This document shows, piece after piece, positions 16,479 to 26,359 of a stretch of DNA of 64,000 nt. The DNA is taken from the NCBI RefSeq assembly GCF_900099835.1, contig NZ_FNKP01000002.1:434001-498000 (forward strand), read 5' to 3'. This stretch comes from Paraburkholderia fungorum (lineage in GTDB: Bacteria; Pseudomonadota; Gammaproteobacteria; Burkholderiales; Burkholderiaceae). The notes under the pieces were generated by a model. The model worked only from the letters and a program-made list of their open reading frames with translations. It did no database searches and was not told the DNA's origin. The translations under genes and the position numbers were made by a program. The stretch's first letter is position 1; each line of letters begins with the position of its first letter.

Positions 16479-18212
16479 ATGTCGGAAAAAAAGCGGAAAT
16501 TGCGATCGACGGAATGGTTCGGTACCGCCGACAAGAACGGCTTCATGTATCGAAGCTGGATGAAGAACCAGGGCATTCCCGATCACGAATTCGATGGCCG
16601 CCCGGTCATCGGGATCTGCAATACCTGGTCGGAACTCACGCCGTGTAACGCGCACTTTCGCAAGCTCGCCGAGCACGTGAAGCGCGGCATTTATGAAGCA
16701 GGCGGATTCCCCGTCGAGTTTCCGGTGTTCTCCAACGGCGAATCGAATCTGCGTCCTACCGCGATGCTCACGCGCAATCTCGCGGCGATGGACGTGGAAG
16801 AAGCGATTCGCGGCAATCCGATCGACGCGGTCGTGCTGCTGACCGGCTGCGACAAGACCACCCCTGCATTGCTGATGGGCGCGGCGAGTTGCGATGTGCC
16901 CGCGATTGTCGTCACCGGCGGCCCGATGCTGAACGGCAAGCTCGACGGCAAGAACATCGGCTCCGGTACAGCGGTGTGGCAACTGCACGAATCGCTGAAG
17001 GCGGGCGAGATCAATCTGCATCAGTTCCTGTCGGCGGAAGCGGGCATGTCGCGCTCGGCGGGCACCTGCAACACGATGGGCACCGCGTCGACGATGGCGT
17101 GCATGGCCGAAGCGCTCGGCACGTCGCTGCCGCATAACGCGGCGATTCCCGCGGTCGATTCGCGCCGCTACGTGCTCGCGCATATGTCGGGCATTCGCAT
17201 CGTCGAGATGGCGCATGAAGGGCTCACGCTGTCGAAGATCCTGACGCGCGAAGCATTCATGAACGCGATCCGCACGAATGCCGCGATTGGCGGCTCGACC
17301 AATGCGGTGATTCATCTGAAGGCGATTGCCGGGCGAATGGGCGTCGACCTCGAACTGGAAGACTGGGTGCGCATCGGCCGCGACACGCCGACTATCGTCG
17401 ACCTGATGCCGTCGGGCCGCTTCCTGATGGAAGAGTTCTATTACGCGGGCGGTTTGCCGGCGGTTCTGCGCCGTCTCGGCGAAGCGGATTTGCTGCCGTT
17501 CCCGGGCGCGCTGACCGTCAACGGCAAGTCGTTGTGGGAGAACGTGAAGGAAGCGCCGAACACGAACGACGAAGTGATTCGTCAACTCGACAATCCGCTC
17601 GTCGCCGATGGCGGCATTCGCGTGCTGCGCGGCAATCTCGCGCCGCGTGGGGCGGTGCTGAAGCCGTCGGCGGCCACGCCTGAATTGCTGAAGCATCGCG
17701 GGCGCGCGGTGGTGTTCGAGAACCTCGAGCACTACAAGGCAAAGATCGTCGACGAAGAACTCGATGTCGATGCGAACTCCGTGCTCGTGTTGAAGAACTG
17801 CGGACCGAAGGGTTATCCCGGCATGGCCGAAGTCGGCAACATGGGTTTGCCGCCGAAGCTGCTGCGTGAGGGCGTGAAGGACATGGTGCGCATTTCCGAC
17901 GCGCGCATGAGCGGCACCGCATACGGCACGGTCGTGTTGCACGTCACGCCGGAAGCGGCTGCGGGCGGTCCGCTCGCAGCGGTGCAGGACGGCGACTGGA
18001 TCGAACTCGATTGCGACGCGGGCACGCTGCATCTGGATATCAGCGACGCAGAACTCGAACGGCGGATGGTGAATCACGTGCCGCCGCAACCGCCTGAGGG
18101 TGGTGGCTATCAACGCCTTTATGTGGACCACGTTTTGCAGGCCGACGAAGGTTGCGACCTCGACTTTCTGGTGGGTTGTCGTGGTGCTGCTGTGCCGCGC
18201 CATTCGCACTGA
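16479..18212 (+). CDS. IlvD/Edd-family sugar-acid dehydratase, likely L-arabinonate dehydratase
   Basis: A 577-residue member of the iron-sulfur dehydratase family (IlvD, Edd, L-arabinonate and D-xylonate dehydratases). The N-terminus (SEKKRKLRSTEWFG) and overall length match the Rhizobium-type L-arabinonate dehydratase rather than true IlvD. Cluster cysteines are visible in ICNTW, TGCDKTTPA and TCNTMGT, and the Mg-binding regions follow. The reaction is dehydration of L-arabinonate to 2-dehydro-3-deoxy-L-arabinonate in oxidative L-arabinose catabolism. AAGGAA upstream supports the start. The neighbouring arabinofuranosidases and transporters support an arabinose role. D-xylonate or another pentonate remains possible. 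Confidence 0.8.
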   Translation: MSEKKRKLRSTEWFGTADKNGFMYRSWMKNQGIPDHEFDGRPVIGICNTWSELTPCNAHFRKLAEHVKRGIYEAGGFPVEFPVFSNGESNLRPTAMLTRNLAAMDVEEAIRGNPIDAVVLLTGCDKTTPALLMGAASCDVPAIVVTGGPMLNGKLDGKNIGSGTAVWQLHESLKAGEINLHQFLSAEAGMSRSAGTCNTMGTASTMACMAEALGTSLPHNAAIPAVDSRRYVLAHMSGIRIVEMAHEGLTLSKILTREAFMNAIRTNAAIGGSTNAVIHLKAIAGRMGVDLELEDWVRIGRDTPTIVDLMPSGRFLMEEFYYAGGLPAVLRRLGEADLLPFPGALTVNGKSLWENVKEAPNTNDEVIRQLDNPLVADGGIRVLRGNLAPRGAVLKPSAATPELLKHRGRAVVFENLEHYKAKIVDEELDVDANSVLVLKNCGPKGYPGMAEVGNMGLPPKLLREGVKDMVRISDARMSGTAYGTVVLHVTPEAAAGGPLAAVQDGDWIELDCDAGTLHLDISDAELERRMVNHVPPQPPEGGGYQRLYVDHVLQADEGCDLDFLVGCRGAAVPRHSH

Positions 18213-18406
18213 CGCAACGATGTTTCGCAGCATCGCAGCACAGCGTTGATTCACGCTGCCAACCCGAGTCAGTCGTGGAACCGTCGCCCGACAGTGACAT
18301 GGCTGACTCGACCGGGCTCTTTACTTCACGCGAACAACGCAGGCCGGTTAGCGGCCGGCATTGCATTCGTCTTGAGTTCAGCGCTGGGCGAACCAGACAC
18401 GCGCCG

Positions 18407-19372
18407 CTAACTATGGTTGATATGCGTGCGCGTATGGAGCGCACGCCATGCGCCCGGCGTCATTCCTTGCAAGCGTTTGAAGATTCGCCGGAAATAAGCG
18501 GTATCGGCGAATCCCGACAAACGCGCAATTTCATCGACACCCGTACCTGACTCGGCGAGTAAAGCGGCGGCGTGTCGTGTGCGGCGCTCATGCAGCGCCT
18601 CCGTCATTGTCTTGTTGAACACGCTGCGAAACACGCGCCCTAAATAATCGGGATTGCACCGCAGTTCCGCAGCAATACTCGACGCGGTGATGGACGACGA
18701 GAACTTCGTCTGAATGACGATCTGCGCGCCTGCAGCAAGCGAGGAGGTGGTGCGGGCTTCGTCTCCCGCAGCGACGCCCGAGCGGGCGGCCTCACAGAGA
18801 ATCAGCATCACAATCGGCCCCAATGTCGCGGACTTTGCGCCGAACAGTTCCTGATCGTTGAGCAATTGACGGAACAGTGAGGTCATCTGATCCGGCCGCG
18901 CGATATTCACATGCTGACGTATCTGCAATGTATCGCCATTCGCAGAAAACAGCTGCGTATTCAGCGTGAAATGTACCCAGTAGAATTTCAGATTTCGCGG
19001 CGACGGCATGATGCCGCCATGACGTCGATGCGGCCAGAGAATCAGCGCTTCTCCTGGTTGCACTTCGAACTGCTCGTCTTCTTCATGCAAACGCAATACA
19101 CCCTGCTTGACGAAGATCAGTTCGAACGATTCCAGCGTGCGTGCCGGGTGAATCCAGTTCTCGCTTTTCGCGACGAACAGGCCGCCATTCTGGGCTCTGA
19201 TAGCCAAACCTGTTTCCACTTCCAGTTTGATTTGCACGCCCGCTCCCCCAATGCGAAATGATTGTTGCCGCATGAATACGACCTGCATGCGGCTTCCGAT
19301 AATAGTCGGAATTGTCTCCCTGTGTATTGTTTTGTCGCTTGTCGCCGATAGCGGCGCCGGTAGCATGAACAC
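18407..19372 (-). CDS. AraC-family transcriptional regulator
   Basis: Up to 321 residues, with an N-terminal cupin-like sugar-sensing domain ([22 protein letters not shown]) and a C-terminal double helix-turn-helix: [16 protein letters not shown], then [18 protein letters not shown]. It is divergent from the GPH transporter gene and probably controls it together with the GH127 gene in response to an arabinoside. The start is uncertain. In-frame ATGs at 19288 and 19273 give 293 and 288 residues and have somewhat better upstream purines. The short intergenic region holds a 14-base palindrome that could be its own operator. Confidence 0.85.
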   Translation of the reverse strand: MFMLPAPLSATSDKTIHRETIPTIIGSRMQVVFMRQQSFRIGGAGVQIKLEVETGLAIRAQNGGLFVAKSENWIHPARTLESFELIFVKQGVLRLHEEDEQFEVQPGEALILWPHRRHGGIMPSPRNLKFYWVHFTLNTQLFSANGDTLQIRQHVNIARPDQMTSLFRQLLNDQELFGAKSATLGPIVMLILCEAARSGVAAGDEARTTSSLAAGAQIVIQTKFSSSITASSIAAELRCNPDYLGRVFRSVFNKTMTEALHERRTRHAAALLAESGTGVDEIARLSGFADTAYFRRIFKRLQGMTPGAWRALHTRTHINHS

Positions 19373-19377
19373 ATAAA

Positions 19378-19391
19378 TTTCCGGCCGGAAA
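19378..19391. promoter_or_regulatory. 14-base perfect palindrome TTTCCGGCCGGAAA
   Basis: It sits between the divergent AraC-type regulator and the GPH transporter gene, six bases from the longest regulator start. A perfect dyad here suits a binding site controlling both genes. AraC-type proteins usually bind direct repeats, so another regulator is possible. Confidence 0.35.
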
Positions 19392-19467
19392 ACCTGTCCG
19401 TCAACCCGTCTTGCAGTCGTCGGGTTCGACAGGATTTACCGGTCATACAACAGGTACGGAGACGACA

Positions 19468-20886
19468 ATGGCGGATACCACGGCGTTAGGCGGTACGGAT
19501 AGAAGCATCGACCGGACAGGCTGGTCCGGTACGACACTCTCGGCGATAGAAAAGACCGGTTACGGTCTCGGCGATGCAGGCGGCACGATCATCACCGCGT
19601 TGATCGGCAACTTCCTGACGTTCTTCTATACGGACATCTTCGGGCTTGCGCCAGGCATCGTCGGAACGATTTTTATCGTATTGCGCGTATTCGACGCAGT
19701 GGCCGATCCATTCATGGGCGCACTCGCCGATCGTACTCATAGTCGATGGGGACGTTTCCGACCATGGCAACTGTGGGGCGCGATTCCAATCGGCGTCGTC
19801 ACGGTGCTGACTTTCACAACACCAGCTCTCTCATACGAATACAAGGTGGTGTACGCGTTCGTCACTTACCTTCTGCTTTCAGCGTGCTATACGGCAGTGA
19901 ACGTGCCGTACTGCGCGCTGATCAACACGATGACGACGGACCACAAAGAAGTGATGTCGTCGCAGACCTATCGCTTCGCACTGTGCGGCGTGACCGGCTT
20001 TCTGGTATCGACCGGCGTACCGTATCTGGTCAAGCGTCTTGGCGGCGCGGATCAGGCACTCGGCTACCGGCTCGCCGTCATGGTCGCGGCAGGCGTGGCG
20101 GTCGCGATGTTGCTGTGCTGTTTCGCGACGGTGCGTGAGCGCGTGCCGCTGCGCGGCACTGGCGGTCTCACCATTCGCGACCAGTTGCAAAGCATGAAAC
20201 GCAACGACCAGTTGATCGTCATGCTGGCGATGTCGTTTCTGCTGATTACGATCTTCAACACGAAGGGCGGCGGGTACATGTACTTCATTACGTATGTGCT
20301 GCATGGCGATGCCGCCTATACGTCGCTGTTCTTCGGCGTCGCGACGTTTTCCGCGATTCTCGGTACGTTGATCGTCAACCGGCTGAGCAAGTACTACGAC
20401 ACGCCGCGCATTTATGTGCTGACCAATGTGTTCCTCGGTTTGCTGTCGATTGCGCTGTACTGGGTGCCGGGAACTTATCAGACGTTGTGGCTCGGTTTGA
20501 TCCTGATCTATTGCACGGTACTCGGCTTCACGTTGCCATTGCACTTCGCGATGATGGCCTACGCCGACGACTACGGTGACTGGAAAACGGGCGTGCGTTC
20601 GTCGGGAATGAACTTCGCGTTCAACCTGCTGTTCATCAAACTTGCGTGGGCGGCCAGCGCGGGCATTATCAGCGCGGTGCTTGTAGTTGTGGCTTACAAG
20701 GCCGGTATTGCAAATCAGACGCCCGCATCGATTGGCGGCATTACGGTTATTGCGACGGTCATTCCGGGCATTCTTCATCTCGTGCTCGCCGCGGTTGCGC
20801 TTCGTTACCGGATCGACAAACCGTTGCTGGAAAAAATTCACGCCGACCTGAAACAGCGCCGCGTTGCTGTCGACGGCGTTCGCTAA
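19468..20886 (+). CDS. GPH-family glycoside:cation symporter
   Basis: A 472-residue integral membrane protein with about 12 hydrophobic segments. It belongs to the glycoside-pentoside-hexuronide:cation symporter family (MelB, XylP, YicJ-like). [13 protein letters not shown] between segments 2 and 3 is the family signature, and DYGDWKTG near 390 is also typical. ATG at 19468 is preferred over the longer frame because GGAGAC precedes it. The GH127 gene starts 43 bases downstream, so the substrate is probably an arabinoside or arabino-oligosaccharide. It acts in the inner membrane. Confidence 0.88.
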   Translation: MADTTALGGTDRSIDRTGWSGTTLSAIEKTGYGLGDAGGTIITALIGNFLTFFYTDIFGLAPGIVGTIFIVLRVFDAVADPFMGALADRTHSRWGRFRPWQLWGAIPIGVVTVLTFTTPALSYEYKVVYAFVTYLLLSACYTAVNVPYCALINTMTTDHKEVMSSQTYRFALCGVTGFLVSTGVPYLVKRLGGADQALGYRLAVMVAAGVAVAMLLCCFATVRERVPLRGTGGLTIRDQLQSMKRNDQLIVMLAMSFLLITIFNTKGGGYMYFITYVLHGDAAYTSLFFGVATFSAILGTLIVNRLSKYYDTPRIYVLTNVFLGLLSIALYWVPGTYQTLWLGLILIYCTVLGFTLPLHFAMMAYADDYGDWKTGVRSSGMNFAFNLLFIKLAWAASAGIISAVLVVVAYKAGIANQTPASIGGITVIATVIPGILHLVLAAVALRYRIDKPLLEKIHADLKQRRVAVDGVR

Positions 20887-20929
20887 GCGAGTACATTCTC
20901 GTCCAACTCTATTCAGCTTTCGACAGACC

Positions 20930-22930
20930 ATGGATCAAAAAGCTCATACCATTCAGCCCATTTCGCTTCACGACATCACGATCGACGACTCTTTCTGGAA
21001 CGGCTATCGCCGCCTCGTGCGCGAAGTCGTGGTTCCATACCAATGGGATGCATTGAACGATCGCATTGAAAATGCGGAGCCGAGTGGCGCGGTTCATAAC
21101 TACAAGGTAGCCGCAGGCGAAGTAGACGGGTCCTTTCACGGCATGGTGTTTCAGGACAGCGACGTGACGAAGTGGCTTGAAGCGGTCGCCTATCTGCTCG
21201 TCTCCGGTCGCGACGCAGACCTTGAGCGTACTGCGGACGAATTGATCGATATCGTCGCGCGGGCGCAGCAGGAAGATGGCTACCTCAACACGTATTTCAC
21301 ATTGAAGGCGCCCGGTCAGCGCTGGACGAATCTTGCCGAGTGCCACGAGTTGTATTGCGCCGGGCATCTGATCGAAGCGGCCGTCGCTTATTTTCAGGCG
21401 ACTGGAAAGCGCAGGCTCCTCGACGTGGCTATCCGCTTTGTCGACCATATCGACACGGTTCTCGGACCGGAGGAGGGCAAGCTAAAGGGCTACCCGGGCC
21501 ATCCCGAGATTGAACTCGCGCTGATGCGTCTCTATGAAATAACGAACGACCCGAAGCATATAGAACTGGCGCGCTATTTCGTCGAACAGCGCGGCGTGAG
21601 TCCGCACTATTACGACGAAGAATACGAGAAGCGCGGGCGCACATCGCACTGGGACGTGCATGGTCGCGCCTGGATTACGTGGCATAAGGCATACAGTCAG
21701 GCACATCGTCCGATTGCAGATCAGGATGTCGCGGTCGGGCACGCAGTGCGTCTCGTCTATTTATATGCGGGGGTGGCGCATCTCGCGAGACTGAGTGGCG
21801 ATGTAGGCAAACTCGACGCGTGCCGCCGTATCTGGCGAAATATGGTCGAGCGCCAGATGTACGTGACAGGGGCTGTCGGCGCGCAGGTGTGGGGCGAGTC
21901 GTTCACGAGCGACTACGATCTGCCGAACGATACGGCCTACACCGAGACGTGCGCATCAGTCGGCATGGTGTTTTTCGCGCAAAAAATGCTGGAGGCGGAT
22001 CACGACGCGCGCTATGCGGACGTGCTCGAACGTGCGCTATATAACACCGTACTGTCCGGTATGGCGCTCGACGGCAGATCGTTTTTCTACGTCAATCCGC
22101 TTGAAGTACATCCCACGAGCATTTGTCACGATCATAAGTACGAACATGTGAAACCGGTGCGGCAGAGATGGTTCGGCTGTGCATGTTGTCCGCCGAATGT
22201 CGCGCGATTGCTTTCGTCGCTCGGACAATACGTTTATCTCGTCGATGGCGATTCCATTTATGTGAACCTGTATGTGGGCGGCGACGCGAAGCTGAGAGCC
22301 GCCGCCACGGAAGTGCGCTTGCGTCAGACGGGTGCGTATCCATGGGACGGCGAAGTACGACTCACGCTTGAAGACGCCGGTGGATTTACAGGCGCGATTG
22401 CACTTCGTTTGCCGGATTGGTGCGCGAATCCTGAAGTGCGGGTCAACGGAAATACGGTGGGCCTCGCTGCCGTGACCGTGGATGGCTATGCACGTATCGA
22501 GCGCGACTGGGCTACCGGCGACGTGATCGAACTCACGCTGCCCATGCAGGTTCGACGCGTGAGCGGTCACCCCAGATTGCGGCATTCGGCGGGGAAGATC
22601 GCGCTGCAACGCGGGCCGATTGTCTACTGTGTCGAGCAGGCAGATAACAATGGCGATCTGCATCTGATACAGGTGCCTGCCGATGCGCAATTCGAAGTGC
22701 TCGACGGCGCGGCGGTCGATGAACGGTTCGCGGGGCGACGCGTTATCGAAGTCGATGGCTATCGTGCCGACGCAGAAGCATCCGCCGGCCCATCGCTCTA
22801 TCGCTATGACGAGCCAGTCGCCGCAAGCAGCAAACAGCGGCTGACTTTTATTCCGTACTTCTGCTGGGGAAATCGGGGAGAAGGCGAAATGCGGGTTTGG
22901 GTCGATGCCGATAGAAAAAAGATTGTGTAA
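20930..22930 (+). CDS. GH127 beta-L-arabinofuranosidase
   Basis: A 666-residue protein of glycoside hydrolase family 127 (HypBA1-like, formerly DUF1680). It has an N-terminal alpha/alpha toroid and a C-terminal beta-sandwich. TETCASVG matches the Glu-x-Cys pair and GCACCPPN the paired cysteines of the zinc-thiolate site whose cysteine acts as nucleophile. There is no signal peptide, so it is cytoplasmic and acts on imported sugars. The family removes beta-1,2-linked L-arabinofuranose from plant hydroxyproline-rich glycoprotein glycans. It is co-transcribed with the GPH symporter. The ribosome site before ATG 20930 is weak. Confidence 0.9.
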   Translation: MDQKAHTIQPISLHDITIDDSFWNGYRRLVREVVVPYQWDALNDRIENAEPSGAVHNYKVAAGEVDGSFHGMVFQDSDVTKWLEAVAYLLVSGRDADLERTADELIDIVARAQQEDGYLNTYFTLKAPGQRWTNLAECHELYCAGHLIEAAVAYFQATGKRRLLDVAIRFVDHIDTVLGPEEGKLKGYPGHPEIELALMRLYEITNDPKHIELARYFVEQRGVSPHYYDEEYEKRGRTSHWDVHGRAWITWHKAYSQAHRPIADQDVAVGHAVRLVYLYAGVAHLARLSGDVGKLDACRRIWRNMVERQMYVTGAVGAQVWGESFTSDYDLPNDTAYTETCASVGMVFFAQKMLEADHDARYADVLERALYNTVLSGMALDGRSFFYVNPLEVHPTSICHDHKYEHVKPVRQRWFGCACCPPNVARLLSSLGQYVYLVDGDSIYVNLYVGGDAKLRAAATEVRLRQTGAYPWDGEVRLTLEDAGGFTGAIALRLPDWCANPEVRVNGNTVGLAAVTVDGYARIERDWATGDVIELTLPMQVRRVSGHPRLRHSAGKIALQRGPIVYCVEQADNNGDLHLIQVPADAQFEVLDGAAVDERFAGRRVIEVDGYRADAEASAGPSLYRYDEPVAASSKQRLTFIPYFCWGNRGEGEMRVWVDADRKKIV

Positions 22931-22960
22931 TTAACTAGCCTAATCGATCCGGCATTATCG

Positions 22961-23038
22961 AAAATCCTTAATGGATTTTACGGATTGCCCGAGGAATTAA
23001 CCTGATTGGCATCGCTAAATGCGATGCCATTTGCATTT
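22961..23038 (+). terminator. Hairpins ending the GPH-GH127 operon
   Basis: A small hairpin (AAAATCC 22961-22967, GGATTTT 22973-22979) is followed by a perfect 9-base stem. TGGCATCGC at 23007-23015 pairs with GCGATGCCA at 23021-23029 and is followed by TTTGCATTT. The second looks like a moderate intrinsic terminator. The remaining stretch to 23253 is AT-rich leader for the ABC operon. Confidence 0.55.
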
Positions 23039-23253
23039 AATAGTTCAGAAAATCACCTGACCAGTCAATTTGCGCCAAGAAAAATTCAATCGTGACAGGT
23101 GGTTAAGCGCGTTAACCCTACTCATACCCAAATCTGAATACCTTGATATCGAAACAGGGATTGGACGATTCGCGCTAACCGACATTATTATATTTTCATA
23201 ATACCAAAGCAGTGAATAACGGCAGTTCCGAGACATAATTCCCAGGAGGCACG

Positions 23254-24336
23254 GTGACGGGCATTCAGCTCAACGGCGTGACAAAAAGGTATGGCGAGAC
23301 TGAAGTCATTACGGGTCTCGACCTGAATATCCACGAAGGCGAATTCCTCGTCTTTTTAGGCCCGTCGGGTTGCGGCAAGTCCACGCTGCTGCGGATGATC
23401 GCCGGCCTCGAAGGCGTGAGCGAAGGCCAGATCAGCATCGGCGGCCGCGAGGTCACTAACCTGCCGCCCGCAAGGCGCGATGTCGCGATGGTGTTCCAGC
23501 ACTACGCGCTCTATCCGCACATGACGGTCTACGACAACATGGCGTTCGGCTTGCGCAATTCGGGCGTCGACGCGAGCGAGATCGAGCGGCGCATTACCGA
23601 AGCCGCCCGCATGCTCGAACTCGATCCGTTGCTCAGGCGCCGGCCTGCGCAACTGTCGGGCGGTCAGCGGCAGCGCGTCGCGATTGGCCGCGCTGTCGTC
23701 AAGGAACCCGAAGCATTTCTGTTCGACGAGCCGCTTTCGAATCTCGATGCATCGCTGCGAACCCGTACGCGGGTCGAGCTGGCGCGCATTCATCGCCGCC
23801 TGAATTCGACGATGGTGTTCGTCACGCACGACCAGATCGAAGCGATGACGCTCGCCACGCGAATCGTCGTGATGAACCGTGGACGCATCGAACAGATCGG
23901 CGCTCCGCTCGATATTTACCGGCGTCCGGCCACGCGCTTCGTCGCGGGCTTTATCGGTGCACCGGCGATGAACTTCATCGACGTGGAGCCCGCTGGTGAG
24001 AACGGTGGCCGCCTGCTGGTTCGCCTGCCTGTCGATAACGTCGTGATACCGACGACCATCGCCACCGGCAGCTTGCCGTCAAGGCAACTCACGCTCGGTG
24101 TGCGTGCTGAACACGTGGTGATCGACGCCAACGGTCCGCTGACGGGCCGCGCTGAATTTGTCGAGCGTCTCGGCGATCGTTCGCTGGCACACGTGAGTGT
24201 GCCCGGCTGCTCGCTGATCGTCGTCGAGATTCCGCGCGACTATGAATTGCAGGCTGGCGATCCGATCCGTTTGAATATCGACGCAGCGCATCTGCACATT
24301 TTCGACGAAAGCGGGACGGCGCATCATGGCGGCTGA
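23254..24336 (+). CDS. Sugar ABC transporter ATP-binding protein (UgpC/MalK type)
   Basis: A 360-residue ATPase of the CUT1 carbohydrate importer family. It shows Walker A GPSGCGKST, signature LSGGQRQRVAIGRA, Walker B AFLFDEPLSNLD and a switch histidine in VFVTHDQ. A C-terminal MalK-type OB regulatory region runs from about residue 235. The start is GTG at 23254 behind a perfect AGGAGG. It overlaps the next gene by 11 bases. With the two permeases and the binding protein it forms a complete importer, probably for arabinose-containing oligosaccharides. Confidence 0.93.
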   Translation: MTGIQLNGVTKRYGETEVITGLDLNIHEGEFLVFLGPSGCGKSTLLRMIAGLEGVSEGQISIGGREVTNLPPARRDVAMVFQHYALYPHMTVYDNMAFGLRNSGVDASEIERRITEAARMLELDPLLRRRPAQLSGGQRQRVAIGRAVVKEPEAFLFDEPLSNLDASLRTRTRVELARIHRRLNSTMVFVTHDQIEAMTLATRIVVMNRGRIEQIGAPLDIYRRPATRFVAGFIGAPAMNFIDVEPAGENGGRLLVRLPVDNVVIPTTIATGSLPSRQLTLGVRAEHVVIDANGPLTGRAEFVERLGDRSLAHVSVPGCSLIVVEIPRDYELQAGDPIRLNIDAAHLHIFDESGTAHHGG

Positions 24337-25252
24337 CCGCTCGCTGACGGCCGGATTGCCGAAAGCGCGGCAACGCCGTTTCAACTATCCCCTCGCGTCG
24401 TGGTCGAACGGACTGTTTGTTTTGCCGTTCGTGATTGTCTATGTGCTGCTGCTGGTGGTGCCGCTGGTGTACGGTTGGTGGCTAAGCTTGCAGAACGTCG
24501 ATCTGCTCGGTGGCACAACCGAGTTTATCGGCATCAAGAATTACGTCGACCTCGCATTCGATCCGATCTTCCGCGGCGCTGTACGCAATACGTTCTACTT
24601 CGTTTTCCTGACTGTGCCGATGTTCGTCGCATTGGGTCTCGCGCTCGCGCTGGTGCTCAACCGGCCGGGCCGTTTCAGCGCGGCGCTGCGGGCGATTTTC
24701 TTCGGCTCGTCGGTGTTGTCGGTGACGATCGTCACGCTCGTCTGGAAACTCGTGCTAATGCCTGGTCACGGTCTGCTGGCCGATGTCAGCCACGCGCTGA
24801 GTATTCCTGAGTTCGTGCCGCTGGTTCACGAATCCACTGCGTTGCCGATGATTGCCGTCGTCACCGTATGGTGGATCGTCGGCCTGCCGATGATGCTGTT
24901 CCTTGCTGCACTTCAGCAAATCCCGCAAGAACTCTACGAAGCCGCTGCGCTCGATAACGCGTCACGCTGGCGCACTTTCGCGTCGATCACGTTGCCGTCG
25001 ATCCGCCGCACGCTCGCACTCGTGGCGGTAATCGAAGCGGTGTTCCAGTTCCAGTTGTTCGGGCAGGCCCAATTGCTGACCGATGGTGGACCGAACAACG
25101 CGTCGCGACCGCTCGTCCAGTTCATTTATGAATCCGGCTTCCGCCAATGGTTGTTCGGCTATTCGGCTGCCGCCGCCCAGGTGCTGTTTCTGCTGATGCT
25201 GATCGGCATTGCGGTGCAGGCATGGATCGTACGCAGGAAGGATTCCGTATGA
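24326..25252 (+). CDS. Sugar ABC transporter permease (MalF type)
   Basis: A 308-residue inner-membrane permease with six predicted segments. The EAA coupling motif EAAALDNASRWRTF lies near residue 205, where it contacts the ATPase. It overlaps the ATPase gene at its start and the second permease by four bases at its end. That order is typical of CUT1 importers. Confidence 0.93.
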   Translation: MAADRSLTAGLPKARQRRFNYPLASWSNGLFVLPFVIVYVLLLVVPLVYGWWLSLQNVDLLGGTTEFIGIKNYVDLAFDPIFRGAVRNTFYFVFLTVPMFVALGLALALVLNRPGRFSAALRAIFFGSSVLSVTIVTLVWKLVLMPGHGLLADVSHALSIPEFVPLVHESTALPMIAVVTVWWIVGLPMMLFLAALQQIPQELYEAAALDNASRWRTFASITLPSIRRTLALVAVIEAVFQFQLFGQAQLLTDGGPNNASRPLVQFIYESGFRQWLFGYSAAAAQVLFLLMLIGIAVQAWIVRRKDSV

Positions 25253-26136
25253 GTACTGCTGCTCTCAAATCCGCTCCCGGGCCTTCGCGTCAGGAGGGTA
25301 CGCGTGGCTCGCTCGCAGGCCGCTTCGGCGAGCGCCTGATGCTTGGCGCCGTCGTGCTGCTCGCGCTGGTCTGGATTGCACCGCTCGTGTGGGTGTTCGC
25401 GCTGTCGTTCAAGCCGAATGCTTTCCTGCAGCAACACACCGACGTGCTGTTTTCGCCGCCTTTTACGCTGGAGAACTACACCAGCATCATCGGGACGTCC
25501 GCAGTGGGCGGCTGGTTGATCAACAGCGCGATAGTCGCGTTGGGGCAAACGTTCCTCACGCTGATTATCGCGTCGCTCGCGGGTTACGGTTTCGCGCGCA
25601 CCACGTTTCCCGGCAAGAACGTGCTCTACGTGATCTGCCTCGCGGGGCTCGCGGTTCCCGAGCAGGCGCTGGTGATTCCGCTGCATAGCATCTTCGCGGC
25701 ACTCGACTTGCACAATACGTATGGCGCACTGATCATGCCGCGGCTCGCCTCGCCATTCGGTGTGTATCTGATGACGCAGTACTTCAAGGCCGTGCCCGTC
25801 GATATCGAAGAGGCCGCGTTGCTCGACAATGCATCGCGTTTCAAGGTGTTCTGGCGCATCGTGTTGCCGCTGTCGATTCCGGCGCAAGCCACGCTCGCGA
25901 TCTTTACTTTCCTGAGCGCGTGGAACGACTACCTGTGGCCGCTCGTGTCGGCGTCGAAGCCGGAAATGTACACGCTGACCATCGGACTCGCATCGACGCA
26001 GGGCAACTTCGCGCAGTCCGAAGGCATTGGTTATCTGATGGCGCAGGCGGTATTCGCCGGACTACCAATCTTCGTGTTGTATCTGTTTTTCCAGAAGTAC
26101 ATTGTGGCCGCCGTGGCTGGCACCACAGTGCGCTGA
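25249..26136 (+). CDS. Sugar ABC transporter permease (MalG type)
   Basis: A 295-residue second permease of the importer. The ATG at 25249 overlaps the preceding stop in an ATGA arrangement, which is preferred over a longer upstream frame. The EAA motif EEAALLDNASRFKVFWRI lies near residue 188, and six hydrophobic segments are visible. It pairs with the product of 24326-25252. Confidence 0.93.
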   Translation: MSTAALKSAPGPSRQEGTRGSLAGRFGERLMLGAVVLLALVWIAPLVWVFALSFKPNAFLQQHTDVLFSPPFTLENYTSIIGTSAVGGWLINSAIVALGQTFLTLIIASLAGYGFARTTFPGKNVLYVICLAGLAVPEQALVIPLHSIFAALDLHNTYGALIMPRLASPFGVYLMTQYFKAVPVDIEEAALLDNASRFKVFWRIVLPLSIPAQATLAIFTFLSAWNDYLWPLVSASKPEMYTLTIGLASTQGNFAQSEGIGYLMAQAVFAGLPIFVLYLFFQKYIVAAVAGTTVR

Positions 26137-26174
26137 GTTGTTGGCTTGCCGATGTCGCAATTCGCTTTAATACG

Positions 26175-26189
26175 TTATCACGTTGATAA
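26175..26189. promoter_or_regulatory. Inverted repeat TTATCA-CGT-TGATAA
   Basis: A perfect 6-3-6 dyad in the 223-base gap between the second permease and the binding-protein gene. It could be an operator of an internal promoter that raises binding-protein expression. No T-run follows, so it is not a classic terminator. Confidence 0.3.
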
Positions 26190-26359
26190 AAAGAACCGGT
26201 CACGCCTTTGACCGACCTGCGGCCGCGCGATATTCACGAAAAGCGTGCGGCTGGTAACCATCGTAAATGGAATCGGATTAACCGCGATGAGACCGGGGTG
26301 AGCGCTGAAGCGCCTGCTCTCGCCGACACGCCAACTCCGATCGACATAGGAGACAACCC

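Noticed and set aside
16479..18212. Dihydroxyacid dehydratase IlvD of branched-chain amino acid synthesis
   Set aside because: The N-terminus and length match sugar-acid dehydratases, and all neighbours concern arabinose.
16431..18254. A 607-codon minus-strand frame opposite the dehydratase
   Set aside because: Shadow of the IlvD/Edd gene, whose iron-sulfur motifs are on the plus strand.
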